From Aptenodytes patagonicus (Eukaryota > Chordata > Aves > Sphenisciformes > Spheniscidae), in NCBI RefSeq assembly GCF_965638725.1, contig NC_134951.1, forward strand, positions 31,317,746-31,381,745: a stretch of DNA of 64,000 nt, in the 5' to 3' direction. Positions 34,576 to 47,700 of the stretch are shown here, piece after piece. Each line of letters begins with the position of its first letter. Position 1 is the stretch's first letter. The notes below the pieces were generated by a model. It did not search any database. It saw only the letters and a list, made by a program, of their open reading frames with translations, and was not told the DNA's origin. Made by a program: the position numbers and the translations under genes.

Positions 34576-37500
34576 GCGGGGCCCAGCGCGGCGGGTCGGC
34601 CCCGGTGGGACGCGGCCTGCTTCCGCCGCGGCGCCGGCGGCACGGGCTGGGCGCGGAGGCGGCGCCGCCGCCGGCCCTTGTGCAGACGCGACCCGCGGTC
34701 TGGCTGCGGCCCGGGGGGGCGCTCCCCGGCCGAGCCCCGGCTGTTTAGCTCCGTCCGGGCGCGGCCTCGCGGCGCCGACCTTGCGAAGGCCGCGCGCCGC
34801 GGGCCCCAAGCCGGCCGGGTCCTGGGCTCCTCGCCCTGCCACCTGACATGGCGCTCTGGCCCCGGCCTCGCTGCCTGCGGCGGTCTCTCCCGTCTCCGCC
34901 TGCCCCGGCGTCCGTGCGGGACCCTGCCGCAGGCTCCCTGCCCGGAGCCGTGCTGCTGCTGGTTTTCCAGCACCGCCTTTACTAGGGCTTGCCCCTTCTT
35001 GGCAGTGCTTATCCCTCCCCACTGCTTGAGCCGCTGATGCCTTCTTGCCCCATACAAACCTGAGGAACAAACGCCAATTTAGAGCCTGCTGTTCTTCCTG
35101 CTATTGGTCTGACCTGTTCCAGGCTCCTCCTCCCGTCTCTCAAACTTAGCATCATCAACAATTTCTGTGTTTAACTCTTGTGTATAGTACCCACTGTAGG
35201 AAATGTGGAAGGAAATGTGGTCATCGGCGGTACCTGGGGGATTCAGTAGCCTGGTGGTATTTCCATATCCTGTTGTTGAATGAGATGCTCTTTCTGAGGC
35301 AATGTGTCCACGCTTCTTGCTTGCAACTGGAATGCAAATAATTAATATCTGTAAACCTTTGGAAGAGCCTTTGCTCATGTGATTGCAAGTGTGCTTTCTA
35401 TATGGTCTGCACAATGGAGACCTGTTACAGCCATGAGGTGAGGGTTTGGAAGAAGAGCACTCTGTGCAGTGTAGGTTGAGTTAGTAGAAATAACCTACAG
35501 AATGAAACATAAAAGTGAGGAAGGGAAGACAGGAACATGGGATGACAACAGCTGTACCATACAAATCGTAGTTGTGGTGTTGTCTTTTATGTGGCTGTTA
35601 ATCCATTATGTAATTTCTGTACATTTGCTTTTATAAAAATGCATGCTAACGTCGCTAAAGAGTGGAAATATTGTAGGATTAAATGTAAGGATGGTAAACA
35701 TATGGCATCTCTTTAACGCCACTAGTTCATGGCTTGTTTTGCTTAATAAATTAAGGGTCGGGACATGGTGTAAGGGAGATCTTGAAAACCTGGATTTTAT
35801 ATTTCTTGGAATAATTTAATTTTGAGTGGTCTTTCCACTTGTGTAGCCCACAATGAAACTGCTACTCAGCTCTCTTTTTGCTTTATCAAGTAGCTTCTGC
35901 TTTTAATTTCTGTAGTTAGCTTTAAAAATTATATATACAAATCTGGAGTTCTGAACACCTAGATTTTTTTCAGTTGTCATTGCCTGTTACTCAGTCATTC
36001 AGTTCTTATGTGCATTCTACATTTGCAAACCCTCAAGAATTTCAAGCAGCTGAAAGGACACCTAACTACAAACCATGTTGGCTAGATCTAATTCAATGTA
36101 ATTAACTGAAGTAATTCAACACAGTGGTAATGTGTTTCTAAGACAGCAAAAGCTCTGAAAAGTCTGTAATTATTATCTGCCATACTTCTGTGACCTCCTC
36201 TTTTTAGAAGGCTTAGTTCTACCTCATGAAGTAAATACTACTGATGTTGTGCAAAGACCTGAGCCGATGTATGCTGTATGAAATTTTTTTAGCTGTTATT
36301 TTAATGGAAGTTTGTATTTTTAAAATTAATTAAAACTTATTATTTTATATAATAATTTAAAATTAATTTTCCCTTGTCAACTTAAATATTATTAAATCCA
36401 AGTCTTAAAAATACTAAGGGAAGATAAATTGTTTGTAGGAAATTATAAACTTTCATTGTTTTATTATATTACTCTAGCATATTATGTCAAAAACTTTTTT
36501 ATATGGCAAGGGAATACTTTTGAAAGGTAATATTATGAAGTAGCAATGACAAAATCCACTAAATTAGGATATGAGTGTTCATTATATAGCAGCAAAAAGT
36601 GAAAAATACAGACAGCTTGTGACATCCGCCTGAGTGGTGTCAATATAGCTACATTGATGGATGGTATATTTCTGTGGAAAACTTCATGAGGCTTAGCCAT
36701 TTAGCTTTTAACTATTTCTGAAAAATCTAATTCTAGTGTGTGTTTCCAAATGAATCATTGTAAGAGACACACTGACAAATTCAAAAAGTATTACAAATGA
36801 AATTATTCTATCTAGGGTGACTGACAAATAATCAGTGTAACCTGTTACACAGCTTAACATTTATACTATGTTCAAGCTGAAAATATTTGAAACAATTCTT
36901 GAGGAACTTGAGGGTGGAAAAGAGTTGAAGAGCACAGCAGTAGTGATGGAAAAATAATCTGTCCTCGTCTTTTTCTTTTCAGGGAAATGACTCTTGGTAG
37001 TGAGCTTACAAATTCTAGAGGTATATGCAGTGATGGAGAGATTAATAAAATGATGTATAATCTTTGATTTTGCTTAATTTTTGTGGGATTCAAGAGTATT
37101 CATTGATGGGACAGTCCAGCAAAGGAAAACAATCTACTTTACAAAATACATTTGAAAGATTTCACAATGTAAAGACTTTTTTGTGACAGAACACAATTTC
37201 TAATGCAGCACTTTGTGCCTCTTCCAGCTGTAAAGTGAGGGTGGGGCATGTATTTTTTTTGAGGAGAGGTTACTCTGTTCAAAAGATAACATTAAGTCGA
37301 TTTTCTGTGATATAATAATTTGATCTTGTATGATTAAGAAAAGGTTTCTCTGTACTACTTCTGCATTCCTTTGCCTTATAATTAAATCCTTTGTTTGAAA
37401 TTTACTTTTTCTTCCTGCTCACTGAAATGAGGTACAGTTCTGGCTGGTGAATGCAATTCTTCTGCATAGTGAGGGTTTAATAAAGAAAATATCTCGAACT

Positions 37501-39030
37501 GTCCGCCCTTCTTTCAAATACTGTTATAGGAAGTAGTAAGGGATCTGCTGTGTCAGTGAGGGGAGCAGCATATACCTTCAGATTATAGATAGATTTTTGG
37601 GATGTGGTTATTATTTGATGTGTCAGACTATTGAGATTTCGGTAGCAGGGGGATAAGATTTGGGTCGGTTGCTGTCTGAAGACTTTAGGGTGAGGGGAAC
37701 ACGAAAATAGTATAGAAGAGCTGGTTAAGAATGAATTAAATGCTCAGATTTACATTTCTTGTTATTTGATCTGAGGCAGGGCTTTGGTTTTGGTGCCACT
37801 AAAAGCTAGATATTTAATTTTAAATGAGGGATTAAAATAATAAATAGGTGATTTAAATAAGGGAACAGGTGGCATATGGATGCTTATGGGTTGATGTTTC
37901 TGGCATACAGCTTTGTCAGTGTACCTGAGCCTCCTTTACAGTAATACTGATATTTCAAATAAACCTGTTGAGTACATGTTGCTGTTAGGCAGGTCTTTGA
38001 CAGTGTCCTGTTTGATGGGAGATGGGTGAACAAGAAAGATCCAATTTGATTATTCTCAAAGGCCAAAGCTCAGCTAACCATGTTCCATCCAAGTGTTGTA
38101 TCATTTTCTTGAGAAAGGACACTGAAATTTTCTTCAACAGTTCTGAACACATTTTTGTGGCTATATATATTCATATGCTCATAAATCAAACTGCTTATCC
38201 TGTCAAAATGTTTTGTCAGTTAATTTAATTCTTGAAGACTGCCCTAGATGATGGGATTTGAACCAACGTGAGCCAGAATAGAAAGTGCATTGGCATGAGA
38301 GTTGTAAAGTTGAGGTTTTCTTACTGACTCTGCCACTGATGCGCTGTCTGGTATGGATTTCCTTTTTTATCCCATGATGTGTTTAGAGTGTGAACTCTGT
38401 TGGCCAAAATCTGTTACTACAGAGGACCTGGGTCTCAGTTCTGGCTTTTGGTGCTGTAATAACCATAAATGTTGTAAGAATGGATGCACATTCTAACGCT
38501 TAAAACATGGACCATGGCAACTTAGCGTTAATTTTCAGTTAGGTGCTTGTGACCTTAAACTTTAAGGTTTTGTATACAAGGAATGGGGAGGATGGTAGTA
38601 AAACTTGCCTGTGCTCAGCATCAGCGCTTTGAAGCGACATTGGTTGGTAGGTGGGTTGTAAGTGTCAAGGTATCAGTGAGCACATGGGGTGGTCCGACAT
38701 CACAGCTCCGGTGAACAAAGGTAGACATTTGATACCTTGAATGCTCTTTTTAGGTACAGTAGTTACCAAAAGACTCAGGCAAGGGATTTTTTTTTTTTTT
38801 TTTTAAACTGCCTGTGGTGTTAGCTAATTTCATGTCATGAGCTTTTTTCCTTTCTTTGGTTAGGTTCCTTCAGATTTTTTCCCCGCCTTGTTCCCAATTC
38901 AGGCAATTTTTTTTTTTTAATTTCTTTGTAGAAATATTTTATTTTTCTGAAGTCCAACTTCTGAGGAGCAGATTTCTTTTTAAATTGACAATCATTAAAA
39001 ATACAGGAACTTCTATTTTATATTCCTAAG

Positions 39031-39092
39031 TTTAAAATATAAGCTAATATATGAAAGTCAAATTTAAAATGTAAACTAATATATGAAAGTCA
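39031..39092. repeat. 32-bp tandem duplication
   Basis: Two near-identical copies start TTTAAAAT at 39031 and 39063 and share CTAATATATGAAAGTCA. Confidence 0.8.
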
Positions 39093-39944
39093 CCCCCTGG
39101 GTGGAGAGGGGAGGAGAGAAAGTAATTACAGTGAATGTTACTTAAAAGTGTGAAACCTAACCTTTGCTTATAAAATAAATGGTGTAGGAACACTATTAAA
39201 ACTGAATAAAACATATGTAAAGGAACATAATAAAATATCAAGACAAATACATCTAATGAAAATCTAAATATGTAGTTGGAAAATTAAACACTTGCACATA
39301 CCTGGTGTTTAAGGGAGACAATTTAGAATGCAGTCAAAGACAGAGTATGCTTGGCCTGTACATCAGCTAAGAAACACTCAGGATTTCTAGTGACATATAC
39401 AATTTGTGATCATCTCTGCTTGAGGTGGATTTTAGATAAGATGGTAGAGGCATGCTGATGCAGTTGGATATCTCCGCTAAACTGTTTTGCTCTGTTCCGA
39501 TAAGAAAATAACACAACAGGAACTGAAGTAATTTTTTGCCTCTTTCACAGAAAAACAAAACAATGAGAAACCATAAAGATGTACAGTATCTCTTGTCCGG
39601 ATACTAGTCTTCCTTCCCCTCTAAGATTAGTTTGAACGGATATGCTTGTTTGAGATCTCAATTTCTTTCCTTAGCAAGTGATCATTCTGGCTATTTATCT
39701 TTTAATTTTGGAAAGTCATTTAGACCTGCTAGAGATGTAATGAAAAAGTAGTAAATGGGGACAAGATAAAAATCTGCCATATCAGATCCTACAGCATGTT
39801 TATTTCATACCACTGTTTGTTGGGATTTGAGGCAATACTGTGACATACCTGACTTAATTAAACTAATTCAACAACTGAAGAAATGAGTTTTATAACCTGG
39901 AAGACTCAGACTGAAAAAGAAAATGATGTTGAGAGCATGAAGAG

Positions 39945-40733
39945 AATCATAGAATCGTTTAGGCTGGAAAAGACCTTTAAGATCATCAAGTCCAACCGTT
40001 AACCTAGCACTGCCAAGTCCACCACTAAACTATGTCCCTAAGCACCACATCTACACGTCTTCCTAATATCCAATCTCAACCTCCCCAGGCGCAACTTGAG
40101 GCCATTTCCTCTCGTCCTATCGCTTGTTACTTGCGAGAAGAGACCAACACCCACCTCGCTACAACCTCCTTTCAGGTAGTTGTAGAGAGTGATAAGGTCT
40201 CCCCTGAGCCTCCTTTTCTCCAGGCTAAACAACCCCAGTTCCCTCAGCCACTCCTCATAAGACTTGTTCTCCAGACCCCTCACCAGCCTTGTTGCCCTTC
40301 TCTGGACACGCTCCAGCACCTCAACGTCCTTCTTGTAGTGAGGGGCCCAAAACTGAACACAGTATTCGAGGTGCGGCCTCACCAGGGCCGAGTACAGGGG
40401 CACGATCACTTCCCTAGTCCTGCTGGCCACACTATTTCTGATACAGGCCAGGATGCCACTGGCCTTCTTGGCCGCCTGGGCACACTGCCGGCTCATGTTC
40501 AGCCGGCTGTCGACCAACACCCCCCGGTCCTTTTCCGCCAGGCAGCTTTCCAGCCACTCTTCCCCAAGCCTGTAGCATTGCATGGGGTTGTTGTGACCCA
40601 AGTGCAGGACCCGGCACTTGGCCTTGCCCATCGATCCAGCCTGTCCAGATCCCTCTGTAGAACCTTCCTACCCTCGAGCAGATCAACACTCCCACCCAAC
40701 TTGGTGTTGTCTGCAAACTTACTGAGGGTGCGC
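39945..40733 (-). mobile_element. CR1 LINE, young-looking 3' part
   Basis: The left edge carries the CR1 3' end (AATCATAGAATCGTTTAGG). On the minus strand a long open frame (40631-40038) gives the ORF2 C-terminus: [39 protein letters not shown] and [17 protein letters not shown]. Compared with the copy at 23.2 kb, about 85 bases are missing near 40061. The well-kept frame suggests a fairly recent insertion. It sits in PHF3 intron 1 in antisense. Confidence 0.93.
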
Positions 40734-43700
40734 TTGGTTGAGATTTTATGGTAAACATAATGTGGGAGAAATTCCGGAGGTCATGTTTAACTGACATGCT
40801 TTTTGTCTTTAGCAGGGTTGTTTTTAGTGACAGATCACTTAATAATGAAGGATTTTGGTTGTTGGATTACTTCTATGAGTACCTACTGTTGCAGTGGAGG
40901 GGCTGATTGAAACAAATCAGTCTCAAAAGTATGAGAAATGTACTTTTTTTAAGGAATTGAGGAGAGTGCTCTCTATTCCTTTAGCTTTTCTTGATGGTCA
41001 GATCTCATTGCACCCACACTCCTGTATCTTGCTGTGCTGTGTGCTGTAGCAGTCTTAGTACATGCCCTGATGCTCCAGGAGCCAGCGGCTGGGAGAAGTT
41101 TCACGTCTGTCCGGACTGAACCTGGCTGGGACTTCCTTCTCTGTCATTTGCTCTTTTGCCTCCTTTGTGAACGCTCCTCTTCTCACTGGTTCTCCATACA
41201 TGAGACTTTTCATATTCTGTTGCTTCTGATTAACTACCCAGTGGGAAAGCACTTTTGAATTATTGCGCGATGGGAGTACGCTTGGTATGTGCGCTTTTGC
41301 TGTGAGTGATGCCAAGCCACTGGCCTTTAGGGTTCAAGTGGAGGACACAGCTGTGTTCCCGGGGAACAATACATTCCTCCTCGGAGCTGTTAGAGTTATC
41401 TTTGGAAATAAGTGACCACGAAAAACTTAACTGTGTTTTTACCTATACCTCTGGCTATTTTTCCTGGTGTTCAGAGTGTTTCAAATGCAAAATAAACCGT
41501 TCAAAATTCATGCACTTTAGGCATTGTGTAAGGGAAGAAATTTTTTTTTTGTAGCAACTGTTTCTAACTATCGGCTGTCTAAGAAGAAGTCTGTCTTTCA
41601 TTGTGGGTCCCACAGATTCTACACTTCATGTGGTAGTTGATCTAATAATGCTAGAAATAATTTTCTAAACTTGGTACTGTACAAGTTATGCAAAGAATTG
41701 AACAGTGGTTTCTTGAACCAGGTAAAGCAAAATTTTGATTTCATGTACTTTACTGGGATAACCTCTCTAACTATTTTAAAAATTGTGGATCAAATTCTTA
41801 GATTTTGTGGTGGTAGGATTTCTATGCAAATCCACTTTGTTTATATCCTTAGAATGACTGTTTGATGCAAAATTTGGATAGAATTTATACTTGATCATAG
41901 ACTCATGCTCCAGAAATAAAGCTTTCAATAAAATTCCTCTTGAATTTTTCTAATAGCTAGTTAGGTGTTGTTGAAGGTGGCTGTGGCCATTGCCTGTATA
42001 GTTGCTTTGACAGTTATTTTGAAGTGCTTTTAGCGTTCTGAATGGCTGCATGGTAGTCTTGCAAAACTGTAGGTATTCTTTTTTCATCACATTGCTGAAG
42101 ACAGAGGTTAATTTCTGTCAGCAGCAATTTTTGTAGCAAGAGCTAACATTCTGCTCAAGCTTTGCTACTTAACACTGCTCTCAATGAAGTGGTCAGCACT
42201 GCTTTGGTAACAGCAGTGTTTGAGTAACAGTTATATAAATGTTCCTCTCCTGTCCAGAAAAAAACTTGAGATATATTATTGTAAATGTGTTCAAAGCCCC
42301 CACCACTCTTTAATTTTGGGTGCAAAAGGTTTCGTATAGTAAGTCATGGGTGTTCTATTGCAGTGTCATTGGCACTTGTTAGTGTCAGGGTTCACCATTG
42401 TTTTATCCTGTCTCTCTTACTCTTGTGCTTGTGTGATGCTAATATGAAAAAAAACCTGTCATTAGAGGAAGGTGTTTTAAAGTACTGGACTGGGGCATTT
42501 ATAATTATTTTCTTACTTTGAGTCACTGCACCTCTTGTAGCTTATCCTAGTATCAGATTGTTGTAACTACATGGCATAATAAAAATAGATTGTACAGTGC
42601 AGCATAGCACTTCCTCTGTTAGTTTGCTGCTTTATTTGTTGCCAAATTTGGAAATTACTTTGACAACTGTGAAGAGAATGTGGACTGCTGTAGGTGCTAG
42701 TTGGCATGGTGTATATGTAGATGCACTGCATTGCTTGATAAAAATAGTCCATTTTTTGGTGAGGGAGCTTTCAAATTATAACATACTTGCTGCTTGTAAG
42801 ACTGTTACCTACTTACTAAAAGCACCTGATTTGGCCTGACTTTCCTACTTGCTGGCTGTTTGGTCAGTAGGACCTTGTGTATTAGACTGTTTTGTCATGG
42901 TTAGTGTGTAGATACTGTAAAGATACCATGCTCTGCAAAGACATAGTGCCGTACCTGACCATTGTTTTCTTCTGAGCTGCCCTGTGGGAGAAGGAAGAAA
43001 GACTGTCATGTTTTTAAAAACAAAATGAAAGACTTTTCATGCTCACCTGCAGTTTTTGTAAATTTGTGAAATTAAATAAATTGCATAAATAGGGTTGAAA
43101 TTGTAGCAGAGCTCTTACATGTGTATGGCTAGGATTTTCCCCGTTGAGTGCTAAAACAGAAATGTCCCATTAATGTGTATAAGGAAGGATATTTACTGTT
43201 CTAGTAAGCATGAGTAGATACTGGATTTATTTAGTGGCAGGTTGCTGGAATAGGGATCTAGAAAGTAATTCAAGCACTACAAACTCTAAATGTCACTTCT
43301 TTTCCTTTAATTAATGTGTATATTAAAAAAAAAAAAAAATCCTGTCTAGCATATGGGAGGAGGATGATGAAGGAAGGAGCAGGAGAGAATGTATGTCCTT
43401 TTTTATGTTTCCAAAAGCTTGACTAGCTTTGTGTGTGCCAAAACTGGTCTCCCAGACTTTCCTGTATGCCAAATTAAGCCAGGCACTGCTGCTGCACTAC
43501 TCCATCTTCCTTGCCTCCGTGACCATATTTATTATAATTATCTCTCTCCACTCTAAGTATATGTTTATGCTAAACTTCTGAAGAAACATTTTGCTGACTT
43601 TTTTTTCCGTTCTGTTGTGTAGTTATACGTTCTTACTAGTTGAATCTCTGCTGCCATAGTTGCATTTCTGCTATATCACAATGAAGGGATCTAGAAAACA

Positions 43701-44499
43701 GGGAATCCCTTCTTGTAAAATGTAGGTGCCATCTTTGAATACAGTTCCTTAAGTTTTACCTAAATTTCTTAAAAATTGAAGTTTCTAAAAGGCTCCTGTC
43801 CCTTTTGAAGCCAGCTCAGAATTCTGATACACTTGATTGAGGTCAGATTTTCATAGAAAATTTCTGTAATTTTATTGAATGTAATGATAGGTGAAAAATG
43901 ATAGAGATAAGGCCTTGCTGCTTAAAAATAGTTACTTGCTATGAAGTACTTGGTAGTTCCTCTATGAATAGAAATATAGTCCTCAATTTTGGGCCTAGTA
44001 TGGCAGGCTCCTGAGCTTTCTCAGCTCTATTGATGTTAGTGGAAGCTGACCTCACATTTTTACATTTAAAGGTGAAGAAAGATGTGTGCTCACAGTGCTG
44101 CTAACCAGGTTCGCTTGTTCTTGATTTCCCCCTCCCTCTGGTGTCCCACCCACTTGGGTTGGTTAAGGTTTATAAACAAATTTTAGAAAGGAGGTGTTTT
44201 AGTTAACCCTTGTTATACACACTCTGTAGAAGTGGCAGCACTCTGATGCTGATAGCAGAGTTTGTATTAACTTAGCATGGGATTTCTTTTAAAAATAATC
44301 AGTTAGAGAATTGATTTTTAGTTATGCAGTGAGCCATACTAAGCCATAAGCAGATTTTTTTTTTTTTTTTTTGGTTACAATTCTAAAATACCTTAAGCAT
44401 TCTTTATAAAACACAACAGCCAAAACAGTTTGCTGGTTTCTTAGGTGTTTTACAATTTGTAGCTTATTTTCTTATGGTATTTTTCTTGTCTTTCTATAG

Positions 44500-44524
44500 G
44501 GCTGAAAGACACACAGGAGTCTTC
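44500..44524 (+). other. PHF3: PHF3 exon 2, 5' UTR part
   Basis: TTTCTATAG ends at 44499. The 25 bases to the start codon hold no upstream ATG. Confidence 0.8.
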
Positions 44525-44768
44525 ATGGATATAGTTGATACATTTAACCATTTAATTCCTACTGAACACTTAGATGATGCCCTATTTCTAGGATCCAACC
44601 TGGAGAATGAAGTCTGTGAGGATTTTAGTACAAGTCAAAATGTCTTAGAGGATTCGCTGAAGAACATGCTCAGCGATAAGGATCCTATGCTAGGATCTGC
44701 AAGTGCCCAGTTCTGTTTGCCTGTTTTGGATAGCAATGATCCCAATTTCCAGATGCCTTGTTCAACAG
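44525..44768 (+). CDS. PHF3: PHF3 coding exon 1 (exon 2)
   Basis: Residues 1-81, MDIVDTFNHLIPTEHLDDAL to NDPNFQMPCST, plus one base. The donor is ACAG/GTAAAT. Confidence 0.96.
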
Positions 44769-47700
44769 GTAAATGTTACAATTTTTTAAGATTACAATTT
44801 AAAATACAGTTATACTTTAGTACCAACCCTTTTTTCATAATGTAGAAATAATAATTTGGGATTTCTGTTTCCTTCCTGCCCTTTTTGTTGCGCTGCTTAC
44901 ATGCCTGGCATGTAAACTGTGTGCAGTTCTTTTTAACTTTGTCGCGTAACAATAGAGGAGGGCTCCTAATCTGGATCAGAAGTAATTTAGGCTTTGTCTT
45001 GAGTACGTGTAAATTATTCCCAATTAAAGTTGTGATTTGCTTAGTGTAAGTACTATGCCTGATCAGTGAAGTTGCTAGTTGTCTTAAAAAAAAAAAAAAA
45101 AAGTAATAATTCTGGATTAGCAGTAGGAGCATGAGAGTTGTACAAATTACTGCTCTGAACTCAGGGTTATTCTGTTAGTGCTAGGCCTTCCAGTACTGGG
45201 CTGATACTGGATTCTGGGTGTTTTGCTTTGGTTGGCTTCAAACAAAACCCTGGAATGATAATACAATTCTTTTTGCTGTTTGGAAACACCTGATTTGGAA
45301 TCAATTTAGAGCAAAGTTTTAAATAAAAATAATCTTAGGAGTTGTGGAGTAGTTTTGGAAGATTTAAAAAAAAAAAAGGGTGATCCAGTCATCAATATAA
45401 ATAATTTTAGGGAGTAGTTGGAATAATTACACTGAATTTGGTGTAAGAGACAAAAATATACTCTATACTTAATATTTTTTTTTATTTGACTGAAAGTTTA
45501 AGAAAAAAAAATTTTAGGTTCATTACTGAAAAGTGTTTTAGGTTAATGCAGATAACTGATTATATCAACATTAATTTTTTTCTAGTACCTTTTATGAACT
45601 GTTCCTGAAAATCTTGATAATTTCCTGGTATAATATGTATTTTGTTTCTACTAACAGACTAAATTCTCACCTGTATTAAAATATGGAAAACTGTAAATCA
45701 AAGATGATATTGACTGAGGTAATGAAAAAGTGAACTACAAAGCCAAAACAAGATATTTGATCTTTTTACTACTTTAGTAGAACATGATTTGAGGCCATCC
45801 TTAATGTTTCTGTTTGTTCTTGCCGTAATCTCTGTAACCCACCAAACAAAATCACATCACTCTTAATGTGCATATGACTGTATGATATATACAACTAAAC
45901 CAAATTCCCCCTCTCTAAATCTTTTATTTCATTCTAGTAGAACAGTGATGCAAGTTCTTGTTTCACACTGCATCCTGTGCATCCTCTGGTAAACCTATAC
46001 TGCATTTAAAATTTTTGAATTAACTCATAGGGTACAGGTGGATATTTTGGAAGTTATGGGGAGACTTTTGGGGGCTTTTTGGCACATATTTCTCCTAAAA
46101 GTGATTAGCAGTGCAATAATCAATACTACTGATACTTAAATAATCACAATTAATTTTTAAGGTTGCTGTCCATTAAAATAAATGCGCTAACTCATTTACT
46201 TGGGGGTTACTATTTCAGGCTGTCTGCAGACTAAGGGAATCAAAACTGATTTGATTTATGCTGAGTTCATGAATTTAATGTTTGGGTTTTTTTTAAATCT
46301 GAAAGCAAGAGCAGAGCCACATTTCAGTAAGTAAAACGTGCAGTTTGGAATTAATATAGTAGGTATCCAAAAGGACATGAAGTGTTCTTGCTGTTGCTTG
46401 TTCTTTGTAGCTCTTGATAAGAACTGTCCTTATTCTGAAATGGTAGGACTGCAGTATGTATTTACAGGTTTTTTTCAGTTGAGAATGATTATCAGTTTGA
46501 AGCAAAATTTCTCTGCTTCTCTTCCTTGAGTATTCATATAGCTCATGATTTATTTGATTTGTCTGAGACTGTTGGTGATCTAACACAGCTTACATAGTCT
46601 GCTAGTAAGAACGCAGTTGTGCAAGATGATAGTTCCCTTGGTAAGAATTACCCAAAAGGCTGTTTTTTCCAGACAGTATGTGTGAAGGCTCATCTTTACA
46701 CCAATATCAATTTGTCTAAAAAAGAAAAAAGCGTAAGTCTCCCCAGAAAACTTGTCTTACTTACATCCTTAAAGCTACACCACCATTGGTGTGTCATACA
46801 GAATGATAGTTTGCTGTATTCTGATCCTTCCAGTTCTTTTTTTTCCCCCCTCTGTGTAGGATCTCACTATGAATTTATTCTGTAGTGCATTAAGCAGCAT
46901 GGTAACAGAATGGTTGGTTGTTGGCTCTTCTCTTAACCTTCTGCTAGGGTTAGAAGTGTACCTAGAAAACTGTATTTTCAGTAAGGTTTTACTAGGTTTA
47001 GGTACATTTGTTGTTACCTATTTATGTTAAGCAGGGCAAGACCTAGGAAATACTGAAATGATAGATGGTGGTGTTTCTTCCACTCTTGATTTCATTCCTG
47101 AAGAGTTCATTTTTTCCAGACGCACAAATTTATTTACTACAATTTATTTTAGACCTTCAAAAAGTATTTTGCATAGCCCATGCGTAGGCCACGGAACAGT
47201 TTAAGAAAATACTCATGGAAGTTAGTTCAGAGGGCCAGCAAAGGACAGATTTATCATGCTTGCTGCTCCATGAATAACTGGAACATACTCTGTTCTATCC
47301 AGTTTTTAAAGTGGTAAAGATTTCATGCTACAGCTTATTTGATTGTTATGAGCAAGCTGAAGAGATAAAGATAAAAATTGTTGAACTGAGGAGGTAATTT
47401 GGCTAAAATGGTATTAGGTCTCATAGATAAAATGGAGGAGCAGAAGGCATGGCTCACTAATATTTCTTTGAAAGCCTGGTTTGAGCAGAGTTCAAGAGTA
47501 TTTGTAAAACTATGCGTAAAACAAGATAGAATCTTTATATACCTTCAGCCTGAAGAACTTGTACCATGTTCTAAATATGAAATTTCTTATGTGAACATGA
47601 GAACATGTGAATGGTAGAAGCTTTGACAAAGGCTTGCTTCAGGCCTGCTTACCCACGTACCAAATTTCTCAGGATCATGACAACATTTTCTCTGTTTTAC

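Larger units (their letters stand above)
33440..35060 (+). promoter_or_regulatory. PHF3: CpG island and promoter of PHF3
   Basis: A GC- and CpG-rich block with sharp edges upstream of the PHF3 exon 1 donor. It has an NRF1-like GCGCTTGCGCA (34023-34033) and an E-box, GTCACGTGAG, with CACGTG at 34070-34075, both typical of broadly active TATA-less promoters. Long frames on both strands here are composition artefacts. A divergent minus-strand transcript is possible but not supported by sequence. Confidence 0.8.
34353..44499 (+). other. PHF3: PHF3 intron 1
   Basis: GTGAGT to TTTCTATAG, 10.1 kb. The first 700 bases are CpG island with GGC-rich pentamer repeats. The rest is AT-rich and contains a CR1 copy (39945-40733), a 32-bp tandem duplication (39031-39092) and several poly-T runs. 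Confidence 0.65.

Noticed and set aside
33473-35070. Long reading frames on both strands (up to 314 codons)
   Set aside because: Same cause: CpG island of PHF3, low-complexity composition, no recognisable domain.
40032-40797. 240-codon plus-strand frame
   Set aside because: It is the antisense shadow of the CR1 ORF2 fragment.
47399-47617. 72-codon frame in PHF3 intron 2
   Set aside because: It opens at TTG, not ATG, lacks convincing flanking splice sites and matches no part of PHF3.
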